Shown here: positions 8,415 to 17,794 of the stretch, piece after piece
Position numbering within the stretch: position 1 is the first letter of the stretch
Layout of the letters: each line of letters begins with the position of its first letter
Assembly: GCA_023129715.1 (NCBI GenBank)
Contig: JAGMBO010000033.1
Span: 1-50,940 of the forward strand
DNA length: 50,940 nucleotides
From: Candidatus Eiseniibacteriota bacterium
GTDB lineage: Bacteria > Eisenbacteria > RBG-16-71-46 > CAIMUX01 > WJJG01
Reading direction: 5' to 3'
Position numbers and translations under genes: made by a program
The notes under the pieces: model-generated
Told to the model about the DNA's origin: nothing
The model's database searches: none
Seen by the model: only the letters and a program-made list of their open reading frames with translations

Positions 8415-11009
8415 CTAGTGCGTCAGGATGCCAGGCCGCCGGGGGGTGGCATTCCACCAGCGGACGAGTTCCCGGTGGAAGGCGTCGGCGAGTCCCTCGG
8501 CCCGCGGGGCGACCCGCACCGAGAAGCCGAAGTGGCCGCTGGTGCGGCAGTCGATCCGCCCGCTGAAGTGGTGCCGGCCATTCTCGGCGTGGGCGAGGTC
8601 CATCAGCGCCGACGCCCCGGACGTGATCCGGCCATCCTCGAGCGTGCCGTAGTAGATCTCGACGTCGACGTCTTCGGGCGTCAGGTCGCCGAGATCAATG
8701 GTTGTCCGCACGGTCAGCTCCTCACCGACGGCCAGATCGACGCCGGAATCGGTCTCGACCTCGACGATCTCGACCCGCTCCCAGTGCTTGCGCAGTTGCT
8801 CCTTCCACTGCGCCGTCCTTCGGGCGCGGATCATCTCGTTGTCCTGCAGGCAATGCCAGTTGACCAACGCCGGGATGTAGGCGCAGCGCGTGTACTGTTC
8901 GGCCGCGCGGTTGGTGTTGAACACCGGGCAGATCGACATCATCGAGGCCTTGATCATGCGGATCCACTCACGCGGCAGGCCGTCGGCGCCGCGATCGTAG
9001 AACATCGGCGCGACGACCTGCTCGAGCAGGGTGTAGAGCGACTCGCTCTCCGAGCGATCCTGATAGTCGATGTCGGTGTGCGCCTGGCCGCTGCCGATCG
9101 CCCAGCCATTCTCTCCGTTGTAGGCCTCGCACCACCAGCCGTCGAGAATCGAGAGGTTCAGCGCCCCATTGACCGCCGCCTTCATCCCGCTCGTGCCGCT
9201 CGCCTCCAGCGGGCGGCGGGGTGTATTGAGCCATACATCGGCGCCGCGCACCATCGGGCGGGCGAGACGGATCTCGTAGTCCTCGAGGAAGACGATCCGG
9301 CGGCGGAACTGCGGCTGGTCGGCGACCCTGATGACCTCGCGGATCAGTTCCTTGCCCGGCTGGTCATTCGGATGGGCCTTGCCGGCGAAGATGAATTGCA
9401 CGGGACGTTCGGGATGATTGACGATCTTGGCCAGGCGATCGAGATCGCGGAAGAGCAGGTTCGCCCGCTTGTACGTCGCGAAACGCCGCGCGAAGCAGAT
9501 CGTCAGCGCCTCGGGATCGAGAACGTCGGTGACCTCCTCGATGGCGCTCAGGTGGGCGCCGCGGCGAATGAGCTGTTCGCGCAGCTTGGTGCGCGCCTCG
9601 GAGACGAGGGTTGTGCGCAGGCGCTCGCGCGCGCGCCACAGCTCGGTGTCCGGGATCGTCCGCGCTCGTTCCCAGATCTTCTGATCGACGGGGTTCTCCA
9701 GCCATTCGGGCCCTAGATAGCGGTCCAACAGGCGCGAGATCTCATCCGAATACCAGGTCGGCAGGTGGACCCCATTGGTGATGTGGATGATGGGCACCTC
9801 GCTCTCGGGCGTCTGCGGCCAGAGCCCCTGCCACATCGAGCGGGCGACCTGACCATGCAGTTGACTGACTCCGTTGCGAAACGCCGAGAGGCGCAGGGCG
9901 AGCACGGTCGTGCTGAAGGGTTCGCTCGAGTCCTGCGGGCCGACCCGGCCGAGATCGAGCAGCTCATCCTCGGTCAGACCGAGCCGCGTCAGGTAGGGGC
10001 GCAAGTAGCGCAGGATGATCTGCGCCGGGAAGACCTCGTTGCCTGCGGGCACGGGCGTGTGAGTGGTGAAGACATTGCTGGCGGCGACGATCTCACGGGC
10101 CTCCTGGAAGGTGAGGCTGCGGCGCTCCATGAGGGTCGCGATGCGCTCGAGCGTCAGAAACGCCGAGTGACCCTCATTGAGGTGGCAGACCGTCGGAGCA
10201 ACGTCGCAGCACTCGAGGGCGCGCAGGCCGCCGACGCCGAGGACGATCTGCTGGCGGATGCGGACATCCATGTCCGCGTCGTAGAGGTAGCGGGTGATCT
10301 GACGGTCCTCGAGTGCATTCTCGGAGATATCGGTGTCGAGCAGGAAGAGCGGCACCCGACCGACCTGCACGCGCCAAACGCGCACCTGAACGGTGCGGTC
10401 ACCGATCTCGACTGAGATCAAGCGAGGGTGCCCATCTTCTTCGCGCACGATGCGCAGCGGGTGACCCGAGAAGTGGTGCTCGCGGTAGGTCTCGATTTGC
10501 ATCCCGTCGCGGTCGAGCTGCTGATGGAAGTAGCCGTGGCGGTAGACGAGGCCAACACCGACCATCGGCAGGCCCAATTCCGAGGCCGACTTGAGATGAT
10601 CGCCGGCCAGCACGCCCAAGCCCCCAGCATAGAAGGGCAGGCACTCGTGGAGGCCGAACTCGGCGGAGAAGTAGGCGATCCGGCTCTCCTGATCCTCCTC
10701 GCGCACCTGGGAGTACCAGGTCGAATGCTCCATGTAGCGGCGCAGGGCCGCGTGGACGCGGTCGAGATGGGCGAGGAAGGTCTCCTTGCCGGCCAGCTCA
10801 TTGAGCCGTTCCTGGTCGACACGGGAGAGCAGGGCGACCGGGTTGTGATGGCACTCGCCCCAGAGATGTCGGTTGACCCGCTCGAAGAGGCTGACCGCTT
10901 CCGGATTCCAGGTCCACCAGAGGTTTTGGGCGATCTCGAGCAGCAGCGTCAGCCGCTCAGGCAATGTGGGGCGAACCCGGAATTTCTGGATTGTCTTCAT
11001 TGACTCCAT
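8415..11009 (-). CDS. glgP: Alpha-glucan phosphorylase (GT35, DUF3417-type)
   Basis: Phosphorolyses alpha-1,4-glucans (glycogen, maltodextrin) to glucose 1-phosphate. 864 residues with an N-terminal DUF3417 region (NLWWTWNPEAVSLF at about 30). The phosphorylase core includes IAYFSAEFGLHECLPFYAGG and LGVLAGDHLKSASELG. The PLP-binding lysine lies in GTSGMKAAVNGALN (about Lys610). This is the archaeal/bacterial alpha-glucan family phosphorylase type rather than the longer classical glycogen phosphorylase. Start 11009 or 11000 (MKTIQKF) are both possible. The gene is transcribed away from the malic enzyme gene. It links functionally to the GH57 / TreT operon 27 kb away. A tandem repeat occupies its upstream region. 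Confidence 0.94.
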   Translation of the reverse strand: MESMKTIQKFRVRPTLPERLTLLLEIAQNLWWTWNPEAVSLFERVNRHLWGECHHNPVALLSRVDQERLNELAGKETFLAHLDRVHAALRRYMEHSTWYSQVREEDQESRIAYFSAEFGLHECLPFYAGGLGVLAGDHLKSASELGLPMVGVGLVYRHGYFHQQLDRDGMQIETYREHHFSGHPLRIVREEDGHPRLISVEIGDRTVQVRVWRVQVGRVPLFLLDTDISENALEDRQITRYLYDADMDVRIRQQIVLGVGGLRALECCDVAPTVCHLNEGHSAFLTLERIATLMERRSLTFQEAREIVAASNVFTTHTPVPAGNEVFPAQIILRYLRPYLTRLGLTEDELLDLGRVGPQDSSEPFSTTVLALRLSAFRNGVSQLHGQVARSMWQGLWPQTPESEVPIIHITNGVHLPTWYSDEISRLLDRYLGPEWLENPVDQKIWERARTIPDTELWRARERLRTTLVSEARTKLREQLIRRGAHLSAIEEVTDVLDPEALTICFARRFATYKRANLLFRDLDRLAKIVNHPERPVQFIFAGKAHPNDQPGKELIREVIRVADQPQFRRRIVFLEDYEIRLARPMVRGADVWLNTPRRPLEASGTSGMKAAVNGALNLSILDGWWCEAYNGENGWAIGSGQAHTDIDYQDRSESESLYTLLEQVVAPMFYDRGADGLPREWIRMIKASMMSICPVFNTNRAAEQYTRCAYIPALVNWHCLQDNEMIRARRTAQWKEQLRKHWERVEIVEVETDSGVDLAVGEELTVRTTIDLGDLTPEDVDVEIYYGTLEDGRITSGASALMDLAHAENGRHHFSGRIDCRTSGHFGFSVRVAPRAEGLADAFHRELVRWWNATPRRPGILTH

Positions 11010-11082
11010 CCTGCGCTGCGAACCTACGCTGCAAGCTTACGCCGCGAACAGCCCGGGGCCACACGTCCCCACCGGGGTCAGC

Positions 11083-11171
11083 GGCGAACCCATCCGTGTC
11101 CGGTGCCTCCCCGGTGAGGAGTCGGCGGCGAACCCATCCGGTGTCCGGTGCCTCCCCGGTGAGGAGGCGGA
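11083..11171. repeat. Two-copy 44/45-bp tandem repeat upstream of glgP
   Basis: Units start at GGCGAACCC (11083 and 11127) and differ by one inserted G and one end base. Both contain CCGGTGCCTCCCCGGTGAGG. The array lies about 75 bp upstream of the glgP start codon. Confidence 0.8.
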
Positions 11172-11408
11172 TTCCGCCGAGCCCCTCAACCGGCTCGCCG
11201 GTCGGGGGGGCGAAGCAAACGTCGTGGGCCGAAGAGAAGATGCAGATCTCCCCTTGCCTCCCCTTCACCATCGACGCCTAGCGAGATGATCTTGACTGCC
11301 GGCAGCGGCGGCCCACGGAGGGTGCTCGTAGGTAATTTGCACCCGTCCAATCAGTTGGGAGAACCCGCCCGGGCCGCTGCCGACAACAGCAATCCTCGAT
11401 AGCTGGAT

Positions 11409-11414
11409 TAGAAT
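11409..11414 (+). promoter_or_regulatory. Likely -10 element of the malic enzyme gene
   Basis: TAGAAT on the plus strand. No good -35 is seen at 16 to 19 bp. The implied leader is about 110 bases before the ribosome site at 11534. Confidence 0.35.
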
Positions 11415-11533
11415 TGATGAATGGAAGCTGCGGGGGCGCTCTGTCAGAATCGCAAGCCTATCGGATTTCTACCGTGATCGATTTCATCGGGGGGCTGGGG
11501 CGTGCGCCCGGCCCGCCGGGGTGGGGAGGAGCA

Positions 11534-12883
11534 ATGGCCGAACAGAAGTTGACCAAGGAGCAGATGGAAGCCAAGGCGGCGCAGCCTGGTATCGACGCGA
11601 TGAAGCTACACCCCTTCTACCAGGGCAAGGTGGAGGTGGTGCCGAGGTGCATCGTGCGGGACTTCAGCGACTTCGCCATCTGGTACACGCCTGGGGTGGC
11701 CAAGCCCTGTCTCGACATCCGCGACAACCCCGAGAAGGTCTTCGAGCACACCAACAAGTCGAACTTCGTCGCCGTGATCAGCGACGGCACCCGCGTGCTG
11801 GGCTTAGGGGACATCGGCCCCGAGGCGGGCATGCCCGTCATGGAGGGCAAGGCGCTTCTCTTCAAGTACCTCGGTGGCGTCGACGCCTTCCCGATCTGTC
11901 TCGATGAGAAGGATCCCGAGAAGATCATCGAGATCTGTCTGGCGCTGCAGCCGACCTTCGGCGGGTTCAACCTCGAGGACTTCTCCCAGCCGAAGTGCTT
12001 CCACATTCTCGATACGTTGCGCGAAAAGGCGCACATCCCCGTTTGGCACGACGACCAGCAGGGTACGGCAGCGATCATTTTCGCCGGGTTGTACAACTCG
12101 GTCAAGTTCGTGAACAAGGTTCTCGACAAGGTCAAGATCGTCCTGGTCGGTGCCGGGGCCGCCAACATTCGCGCCGCCCACGTGATGCACAAGGGCGGCG
12201 TACCCTGGGAGAACATTGTCTTGGTCGACTCGAAGGGTACGCTCCACAAGGGCCGCACCGAGCTGCAGGATGGCTTCAAAGAGAAGTGGGAGCTGTGTCA
12301 GCTGACCAACGGCGACAACGTCGTTGGCGATATCGAGACGGCGATGCGCGGGGCGGACGTTGTGATCGCGGCTTCCCGGCCGGGGCCCGGCGTGATCAAG
12401 CCCGCGTGGGTCAGCCAGATGGCCAAGGACTCGATCGTGATGCCCTGCGCCAACCCGGTGCCAGAGATCTGGCCGTGGGAGGCCAAGGAAGCGGGCGCGC
12501 GCATTGTCGCCACCGGCCGCAGCGACTTCCCCAATCAGGTCAACAACTCCCTCGGCTTCCCCGGGATCTTCCGCGGCACGCTCGATGTGATGGCGACGAC
12601 GATTACCGATGAGATGTGCATCGCCGCGGCGATCGAGCTGGCCAAGGTTGCCGAGGACAAGGGCCTGCGTGAGGACTACATCATTCCCAGCATGGATGAG
12701 TGGGAAGTCTACCCGCGTGAGGCGGTGGCCGTGGGGCTGAAGGCGATCGAGCAGGGCGTGGCGCGCAAGAAGTACAGTCGCGATGAGCTGATGAAGATCG
12801 CCGAGGCGAAGATCCGCCACGCGCGCGAGGAGACCGCGCTGCTGATGAAGGAAGGCTTCATCAAGCCGGCGCCGAAGGAGTAG
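11534..12883 (+). CDS. Malic enzyme (MaeB-type, malate to pyruvate + CO2)
   Basis: Oxidative decarboxylation of malate, linking the TCA cycle to pyruvate and reducing power. 449 residues from the ATG at 11534, which has GGGGAGGAG immediately upstream, so the longer frame from 11414 is rejected. Motifs are WYTPGVAKPCLDI, NFVAVISDGTRVLGLGDIGP, the metal-binding and lysine region EGKALLFKYLGGVDAFPICL, WHDDQQGTAA, the dinucleotide site VLVGAGAANIRAAHV and NNSLGFPGIFRGTLDV. It is the short form without the C-terminal phosphotransacetylase-like domain of E. coli MaeB. Whether it uses NAD or NADP cannot be decided by eye. Convergent with the phosphofructokinase gene. Confidence 0.93.
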   Translation: MAEQKLTKEQMEAKAAQPGIDAMKLHPFYQGKVEVVPRCIVRDFSDFAIWYTPGVAKPCLDIRDNPEKVFEHTNKSNFVAVISDGTRVLGLGDIGPEAGMPVMEGKALLFKYLGGVDAFPICLDEKDPEKIIEICLALQPTFGGFNLEDFSQPKCFHILDTLREKAHIPVWHDDQQGTAAIIFAGLYNSVKFVNKVLDKVKIVLVGAGAANIRAAHVMHKGGVPWENIVLVDSKGTLHKGRTELQDGFKEKWELCQLTNGDNVVGDIETAMRGADVVIAASRPGPGVIKPAWVSQMAKDSIVMPCANPVPEIWPWEAKEAGARIVATGRSDFPNQVNNSLGFPGIFRGTLDVMATTITDEMCIAAAIELAKVAEDKGLREDYIIPSMDEWEVYPREAVAVGLKAIEQGVARKKYSRDELMKIAEAKIRHAREETALLMKEGFIKPAPKE

Positions 12884-12971
12884 GTTTGGTCGAGATCATC
12901 GGGGCCGGGTCGCGCTGATCGAGATGATCGGCCCGGAGGCGGCCGATCGAGGTCGCGACGGGTCGATCAGC

Positions 12972-14465
12972 CTACAGCCGGGCGACCTCGGTTTTCGACT
13001 CGAGGAACCGTGCCAGCCGGTGGAAGTCTGATCCCGGGCGGATGTAGCGCACCTCGGTCCTGAGCGACTTCGGGTTGATCAGTTGGTGGAAGGGGACGTA
13101 GCGCAAGTCGAGCTGTCCCGATACACTGACCATGTGGGCATCGAGGTTCTCTTCGACCAGCGCACGATAGGCCCCGATGCCGAGTTGACTGCCCAGCATG
13201 ACGTCGAAGGCGTGCGGTGGCGCGCAACGGGACTCATATCCGATCTGCAACCCGGTGACCTTGCGCTTGCGTCCCGTGCGGTGCCGGTATTCGGTCTCGA
13301 CCATCCGGGCGATGAAATAGCCGAGGTCGATCTTGCCGATCGAGATGTGGCCATGCTCGTCCTTGTCGATCCCCTGGATGTACTTCTCGGGTAGCAACTC
13401 GGCGAGACCCTCAGCGAGTACCACGGTGCCGAAGGTCTTGTCTTCTTTCTCTTCACGCCAAATCATCAGGTCGACGATCCGGCCGACGAGCGCCTCGATA
13501 CGCAGACGCCGTTCCTTGCGGCGGCGCCCACGCTTGTCGACCACGATGTCGTCGAAGAGCATGTCCTCTTCGATGTCCTCGACGCTGAAGATCATGTTGG
13601 CCTCTCCGGCGATTCCGACGCCATAGGAGAGCCAACCGGCCTTGCGGCCCATCGCCTGGGCGATGAAGTAGCGATTGCTCGCCTCGGCATCGGCGCGCAG
13701 GTTCTTCATCTCCTTGGCGAGGAAGTCGACCGCCGTGAAATAGCCGAAGGTGAAGTCGATGCCTTTGTAATCATTGTCGATCGTCTTGGGGAGATGGACG
13801 ATGTGGATGCGCTTCGCCCCACGCGGCAGGCGTTTCTGGTATTCGAAGAGGTAGTTGGCGGTCTTTAACGTGTCGTCGCCGCCGATCGAGATCAGCGCGT
13901 CGATGCCGAGGTCGACCATCGCCGCATAGCAGTTCTGCAGCTTCTTGGTCCGCTTGGGATCGTCGAGATCGTGCGGACCGCGGATCTCGGAGCCGGGATT
14001 GGCCCGGGAGGTTCCGATCAGGATCCCTTGGGTGTTGCGATTGCCGGTCACGTCGTGGGGCCGGAAGAGGCGGTAGTGCTCGTCGAGCTGCAGGCGGTGC
14101 GTGACCGGGTGATAGATCTCCAGATGCCGGTAGCCGGATCGGAAGCCGATCACCTCGCGTCCGGTGTCGAGGAATGAGATCGCCGCGGCACTGATCACCG
14201 CATTGGCGGCCGGGGCGGGGCCGCCGGCAAAGACGATCCCGACGCGGGCGATATGCGCGCCCTTGGTCTTGGGCGGGCAGACCGTCCCGCGAGGGAAGAC
14301 GCCCGGTGGCAGCGTGCGCGACGACTTCTTCGCCCCGCTCCGCAGGCGGGTGGTGGCGGGCTTCGGGACTGCCCGTCCCCCGGTGGAGCGGCGTTTGGCG
14401 GCCGTGCGTGCACGCATCTTCGGTGCTGCGGCCGATGGGCGGCGGGTTTTTTTCGTCTGGGCCAT
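12972..14465 (-). CDS. 6-phosphofructokinase with pyrophosphate-type active site
   Basis: Phosphorylates fructose 6-phosphate. Two specificity positions point to pyrophosphate as donor. The phosphate-binding motif is GGDD (195 to 198) where ATP enzymes have GGDG, and the catalytic motif is PKTIDND (226 to 232) with Lys where E. coli-type ATP enzymes have Gly. Other landmarks are FAGGPAPAANAVI, AMGRKAGWLSYGV and the late ESRCAPPHAFD segment. The start at 14465 is chosen because AAGGAG lies 11 bases upstream. The first 75 residues are a Lys/Arg/Ala/Pro-rich tail (for example MAQTKKTRRPSAAAPKMRAR) absent from standard family members, which may bind polyanions. Donor use is inferred from residues only. 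Confidence 0.88.
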   Translation of the reverse strand: MAQTKKTRRPSAAAPKMRARTAAKRRSTGGRAVPKPATTRLRSGAKKSSRTLPPGVFPRGTVCPPKTKGAHIARVGIVFAGGPAPAANAVISAAAISFLDTGREVIGFRSGYRHLEIYHPVTHRLQLDEHYRLFRPHDVTGNRNTQGILIGTSRANPGSEIRGPHDLDDPKRTKKLQNCYAAMVDLGIDALISIGGDDTLKTANYLFEYQKRLPRGAKRIHIVHLPKTIDNDYKGIDFTFGYFTAVDFLAKEMKNLRADAEASNRYFIAQAMGRKAGWLSYGVGIAGEANMIFSVEDIEEDMLFDDIVVDKRGRRRKERRLRIEALVGRIVDLMIWREEKEDKTFGTVVLAEGLAELLPEKYIQGIDKDEHGHISIGKIDLGYFIARMVETEYRHRTGRKRKVTGLQIGYESRCAPPHAFDVMLGSQLGIGAYRALVEENLDAHMVSVSGQLDLRYVPFHQLINPKSLRTEVRYIRPGSDFHRLARFLESKTEVARL

Positions 14466-14679
14466 GTTGGGCGCTACGCTCCTTCCCTGGATCGTCATCG
14501 CGGATCGAGCAGCCGCGGTCGGACCGGATACGCTTCGAGTATCGGCACGGCTCCGCGCGATGCACAGGATTCGCGGGGTCTAGCTCGATCCGGCGGTGTG
14601 CCGGGGATCGGGTGGGCCCGTTTCCTGCACGCTGGCGCGGGCCACGCCGGCGGCGCGTCTTGGGGACGCGTGGCGGAGT

Positions 14680-15666
14680 CTACCACTTCCAGAGGATCCC
14701 GCCCCAGGTCAGACCTGCGCCGAAGGCGACTTGAAGCAAATGATTGCCGGGCTTCAGTCTACCTTCCATGCGCGCCTCGTGGAGGGCGAGTAGCGTCGAG
14801 GCCGAGGAGGTGTTGCCATACTTGTGGATATTGATGAAGACCTTCTCGCTCGGGGCCTTGAGGCGCTTGGCGACCGCCTCGATGATGCGCAAGTTGGCCT
14901 GGTGGAAGATGAAGAGGTCGATGTCATCGGCGTCGAGCCCAGCACGGTCGATCAGCACCCGGCAGGATTCGGTCATCGTGCTGACCGCGGCCCGGTAGAT
15001 CTCGTTGCCGCGCATGAAGAGGGTGTGCAGAAGCTTGTCGACGGTCTCGTGCGTCGCCGGCAGTCGTGATCCGCCCGCCGGCATGTGCAGCGTGTGGCCG
15101 GCACCGCCGTCGGAGGCGAGATGGAAGGCGATGATGCCATGATCCGCTTCTTCGGAGGGGCCCAGAACTACCGCCCCGGCGCCATCGCCGAAGAGCACAC
15201 AGGTCGAGCGGTCGGTCCAATTGGTGATCTTGGTCAGGACCTCGACACCGACGACGAGGATGTACCGGCAGGTGCCGACCCGGATCATCTGGTCGGCAAT
15301 GGAGAGGGCGTAGATCGCCCCCGTACATCCCGCCGAGACGTCGAAGGCGGGAATGTGGCGGGCGCCGATACGGTCCTGGATGACGCAGCTAGTCGAGGGG
15401 AAGAGCGTGTCGGAAGTCACGGTCGCGACGATGATCGCGTCGAGGTCCTTGGCCGAGATCTGGGCTTCCTCGAGTGCCATCAAGGTGGCGGGGATCGCGA
15501 GATCGGAGGCCGCCTGATCGGGGCGGGCGCGGCGGCGCTCCTTCATGCCGGTGCGCGTGACGATCCACTCGTCGCTCGTATCGACGATCCGGGCGAGATC
15601 CTCGTTGGTGATCACCTGTTCGGGGACCGCCATCCCGGTCCCCAACGCCCTGGAACGCATCTCCAT
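14680..15666 (-). CDS. fabH: Beta-ketoacyl-ACP synthase III
   Basis: Starts fatty-acid elongation by condensing acyl-CoA with malonyl-ACP. 328 residues. The catalytic triad is Cys114 (DVSAGCTGAIYAL), His255 (FHQANLRIIEA) and Asn285 (YGNTSSAS). The beginning ALGTGMAVPEQVITNEDLA and the end AFGAGLTWGGILWKW are typical. The start at 15666 fits the family and has GAGG 11 bases upstream. An in-frame extension to 15906 has no family similarity and is rejected. Standing apart from other fatty-acid synthesis genes, it could also serve as a specialised starter enzyme, but nothing in the sequence requires that. A leader of about 240 bases contains a hairpin (GGAGAG-5-CTCTCC, 15824-15840). Confidence 0.93.
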   Translation of the reverse strand: MEMRSRALGTGMAVPEQVITNEDLARIVDTSDEWIVTRTGMKERRRARPDQAASDLAIPATLMALEEAQISAKDLDAIIVATVTSDTLFPSTSCVIQDRIGARHIPAFDVSAGCTGAIYALSIADQMIRVGTCRYILVVGVEVLTKITNWTDRSTCVLFGDGAGAVVLGPSEEADHGIIAFHLASDGGAGHTLHMPAGGSRLPATHETVDKLLHTLFMRGNEIYRAAVSTMTESCRVLIDRAGLDADDIDLFIFHQANLRIIEAVAKRLKAPSEKVFINIHKYGNTSSASTLLALHEARMEGRLKPGNHLLQVAFGAGLTWGGILWKW

Positions 15667-15913
15667 GACGCCTGACCTCGCTCCCGTCGTCTGGTCACCA
15701 GAACGGGTATACCGGGACGACCGCTCCCCCCAGGGGCTGCGGCATTGTCCACATAGCAGAAGAGCCTGACCTGCAGGCCCCAACACAATCCAGAAGCCTA
15801 GCGCATAAGCGGCTGTCGCGGAAGGAGAGTTTCCCTCTCCGCCGCCGGAGTGCCAGTCGGCCGGGGTGTTTCTCCGGCCTGGACGAGCGTTGTAACTGTT
15901 TGCCACTTATTGG

Positions 15914-15942
15914 ATTATGTAGCATGCTGGGTCGTCTATCAA
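15914..15942 (-). promoter_or_regulatory. Sigma70-type promoter of fabH
   Basis: Minus strand TTGATA (15937-15942), 17 bp, CATAAT (15914-15919). Both hexamers match consensus at five of six positions. Confidence 0.55.
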
Positions 15943-16005
15943 ATCGGGTCGACGGGACAGTGCCGGCGATCCTTCCGCATCGGGACCATCCCAGGTGACC
16001 TAGTG

Positions 16006-16072
16006 GTGCCCTTCTCGGGAGAGTCTGCGGTGGTGCCCTCCTCGGGAGACTCTGCGACAGTGGCCCCTGCGA
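16006..16072. repeat. 27-bp tandem repeat (2.4 copies) upstream of the BaiN-type gene
   Basis: Units at 16006-16032 and 16033-16059 plus a partial third. They share GTGCCCTYCTCGGGAGASTC and differ at a few positions. The array ends 10 bp before the TAGAAT -10 element. Confidence 0.75.
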
Positions 16073-16082
16073 ACAGATCCGG

Positions 16083-16088
16083 TAGAAT
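16083..16088 (+). promoter_or_regulatory. Likely -10 element of the BaiN-type flavoprotein gene
   Basis: TAGAAT lies 31 bp before the ATG at 16120. The place where a -35 would fall (about 16059-16065) is inside the tandem repeat, and no strong match to TTGACA is seen there. Confidence 0.4.
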
Positions 16089-16119
16089 GAGGGCCGAGCG
16101 GGTTATCGAAAGGAGCCGA

Positions 16120-17604
16120 ATGACTGCGGGAGGGAGACGACGCGGCGTGAGGAGAGGGGCCGGCCACGGGCGGCGCCCCGGCCCGGGGCGTTCCCGACCC
16201 GCGGAGGGACGGCCGTCACAGCGCATGCCTCAGCCCGACCCCGCGGAGGTTCTGGTTGTCGGCGGGGGTGCGGCGGGCTCGCTGGCCGCCATCGCGGCCG
16301 CCGAGGCGGGTGCGCGGGTGCTCCTGCTCGAGAAGATGCCCCGCCTCGGATCCAAGCTGCTCATGTCGGGAAAGGGGCGCTGCAACCTGACGAATCGAGC
16401 GCCGCTCGATGAGTTCATTGCCGCCTTCGGTGAGACGGGTTCCCTCCTGCGCAACGTCTTCCACCGCTTCTTCGTTGATGATCTCTGCCGCTTCTTCGAG
16501 GCGCAGGATCTCAGCCTGAAAACTGAGCGGGGAGGGCGCGTCTTCCCGGAATCGGGCGAGGCGGCGGCGGTCGTCGATGTCCTCATGCGCGAGCTCGATC
16601 GTTGTGGTGTCATGGTTCGTCCGGCATCCGCGGTGGAGGCGGTTCTGATTCAGGGAGGGGCTGTTCGTGGTGTCGCTCTGCTTCGGCGTGATCCCGTAGC
16701 GCGCGGCCAGGGCGCTCCCGGCGCGCGGGCAGCCCCGGCTGGCGCGGGCGGGCGGGCGCAGGAGGTCCAGCCTACGATTCCAGCCCCGCCCACGATTCCC
16801 GCCCGGGCCGTGGTTCTCGCGACCGGAGGCGCTTCCTATCCGCAGACCGGCTCATCCGGGGATGGATACCGGATCGCCGAGGCACTCGGCCATCGGATCA
16901 TTCCTCCCCGGCCGGCGCTCGTTCCGCTCGTGCTCGCCGAGCCCATCCCGCGCGAGTGGCGGCAAGTGACCCTGCGCCATGTGCGAGTGACCCTGCTCGC
17001 CGATGGCGGGACCCTCGATGAGCGTTTCGGTGAGGCGTTCTTCGTGCGCGACGGCATCGCCGGTCCGGCGGTCCTCCCGCTCAGTCGCCGGGCGGGGGCG
17101 GCGCTGGAGGCGGGACGTCGGGTCGAGATCATCCTGAATCTCAAACCCGCGCTCTCCGCGGAGAAGCTTGACGCCCGCCTGCAGCGGGAATTCGCCGCCC
17201 ACGGCCAGCCCGGCAGCCCGTGGGCGATCCTGAAGCAGTTGCTTCCCCTGAAACTGATCGCCGCGATGCTCGTGCAGTGGGGGATCGATCCCCAGATGCG
17301 CGGCAGCGAGATCTCCCGCGAGCAGCGCCGACGATTGAGGGAGCTACTACAGAGCCTGCGCTTTCAGGTGCGGGGACTGCGCCCCCTGGCCGAGGCGATC
17401 ATCACCGCCGGAGGCGTCGCCACCAATGAGGTCGACCCGCGCACACTGGCCTCCCGCCATGTGGCCGGGCTTTTCCTGGCTGGAGAGCTGCTCGACATCG
17501 ACGCCGAGACGGGGGGCTACAACCTCCAGGCCGCCTTCTCAACCGGGTGGGTGGCGGGACGGGCGGCGGCTGAGCATGTGACGGCCCGCGGTTCGCAGAC
17601 TTGA
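16120..17604 (+). CDS. BaiN/RdsA-family FAD-dependent oxidoreductase (HI0933-like)
   Basis: 494 residues. The FAD-binding dinucleotide site is VLVVGGGAAGSLAAIAAAEA, followed by the family signature KLLMSGKGRCNLTN, then ATGGASYPQTGSSGDGY, and the C-terminal FAD segment ETGGYNLQAAFSTGWVAGRA. The family is widespread and mostly uncharacterised; one relative reduces bile-acid intermediates. The ATG at 16120 is chosen because AAAGGAG lies 6 bases upstream, giving an Arg/Gly-rich N-terminal tail of about 37 residues before the fold. A Gly/Ala/Pro-rich insert at about residues 195 to 225 includes a duplicated PTIPAP-type unit and is unusual for the family. Divergent from fabH. Confidence 0.88.
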   Translation: MTAGGRRRGVRRGAGHGRRPGPGRSRPAEGRPSQRMPQPDPAEVLVVGGGAAGSLAAIAAAEAGARVLLLEKMPRLGSKLLMSGKGRCNLTNRAPLDEFIAAFGETGSLLRNVFHRFFVDDLCRFFEAQDLSLKTERGGRVFPESGEAAAVVDVLMRELDRCGVMVRPASAVEAVLIQGGAVRGVALLRRDPVARGQGAPGARAAPAGAGGRAQEVQPTIPAPPTIPARAVVLATGGASYPQTGSSGDGYRIAEALGHRIIPPRPALVPLVLAEPIPREWRQVTLRHVRVTLLADGGTLDERFGEAFFVRDGIAGPAVLPLSRRAGAALEAGRRVEIILNLKPALSAEKLDARLQREFAAHGQPGSPWAILKQLLPLKLIAAMLVQWGIDPQMRGSEISREQRRRLRELLQSLRFQVRGLRPLAEAIITAGGVATNEVDPRTLASRHVAGLFLAGELLDIDAETGGYNLQAAFSTGWVAGRAAAEHVTARGSQT

Positions 17605-17722
17605 GCGTGGAGGCAAGCCGGTCCGGCGGCGAGGCCTACAGAGAGGCCTACAGATCGGAGCAGCACACTACCCGGCCTGCTGCCGTCCGGGGAAAAGGGT
17701 TGCCTCCCGCGGCGCTCACGGC

Positions 17723-17752
17723 TTGCTCCGCCGGCTGATCTCGGTCTAGCCT
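17723..17752 (+). promoter_or_regulatory. Possible promoter of the DNA methyltransferase gene
   Basis: TTGCTC (17723-17728), 18 bp, TAGCCT (17747-17752). The predicted start falls at about 17759-17762. This favours the ATG at 17795, with GGGGAGCG ahead of it, over the ATG at 17762, which would be leaderless. A 12-bp duplication (GAGGCCTACAGA twice) lies farther upstream at 17631-17654. Confidence 0.35.
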
Positions 17753-17794
17753 CTGCTCTCGATGGAGGCTGCCTGGCTGGGGAGCGTAGGGATC

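Larger units (their letters stand above)
11010..11533. other. Divergent intergenic region between glgP and malic enzyme
   Basis: 524 bp without a gene. It holds a two-copy 44-bp repeat (11083-11171) and a -10-like TAGAAT at 11409-11414 facing malic enzyme. A weak TAAGCT (11034-11039, minus strand) faces glgP, but no good -35 goes with it. Open frames here lack ribosome sites and familiar motifs. Confidence 0.6.

Noticed and set aside
11414-11533. N-terminal extension of malic enzyme
   Set aside because: The 40 extra residues lack family similarity, and a strong GGGGAGGAG site precedes the ATG at 11534.
15667-15906. 80-residue N-terminal extension of FabH
   Set aside because: No family similarity; the predicted promoter and hairpin lie here, and the ATG at 15666 fits the family start.
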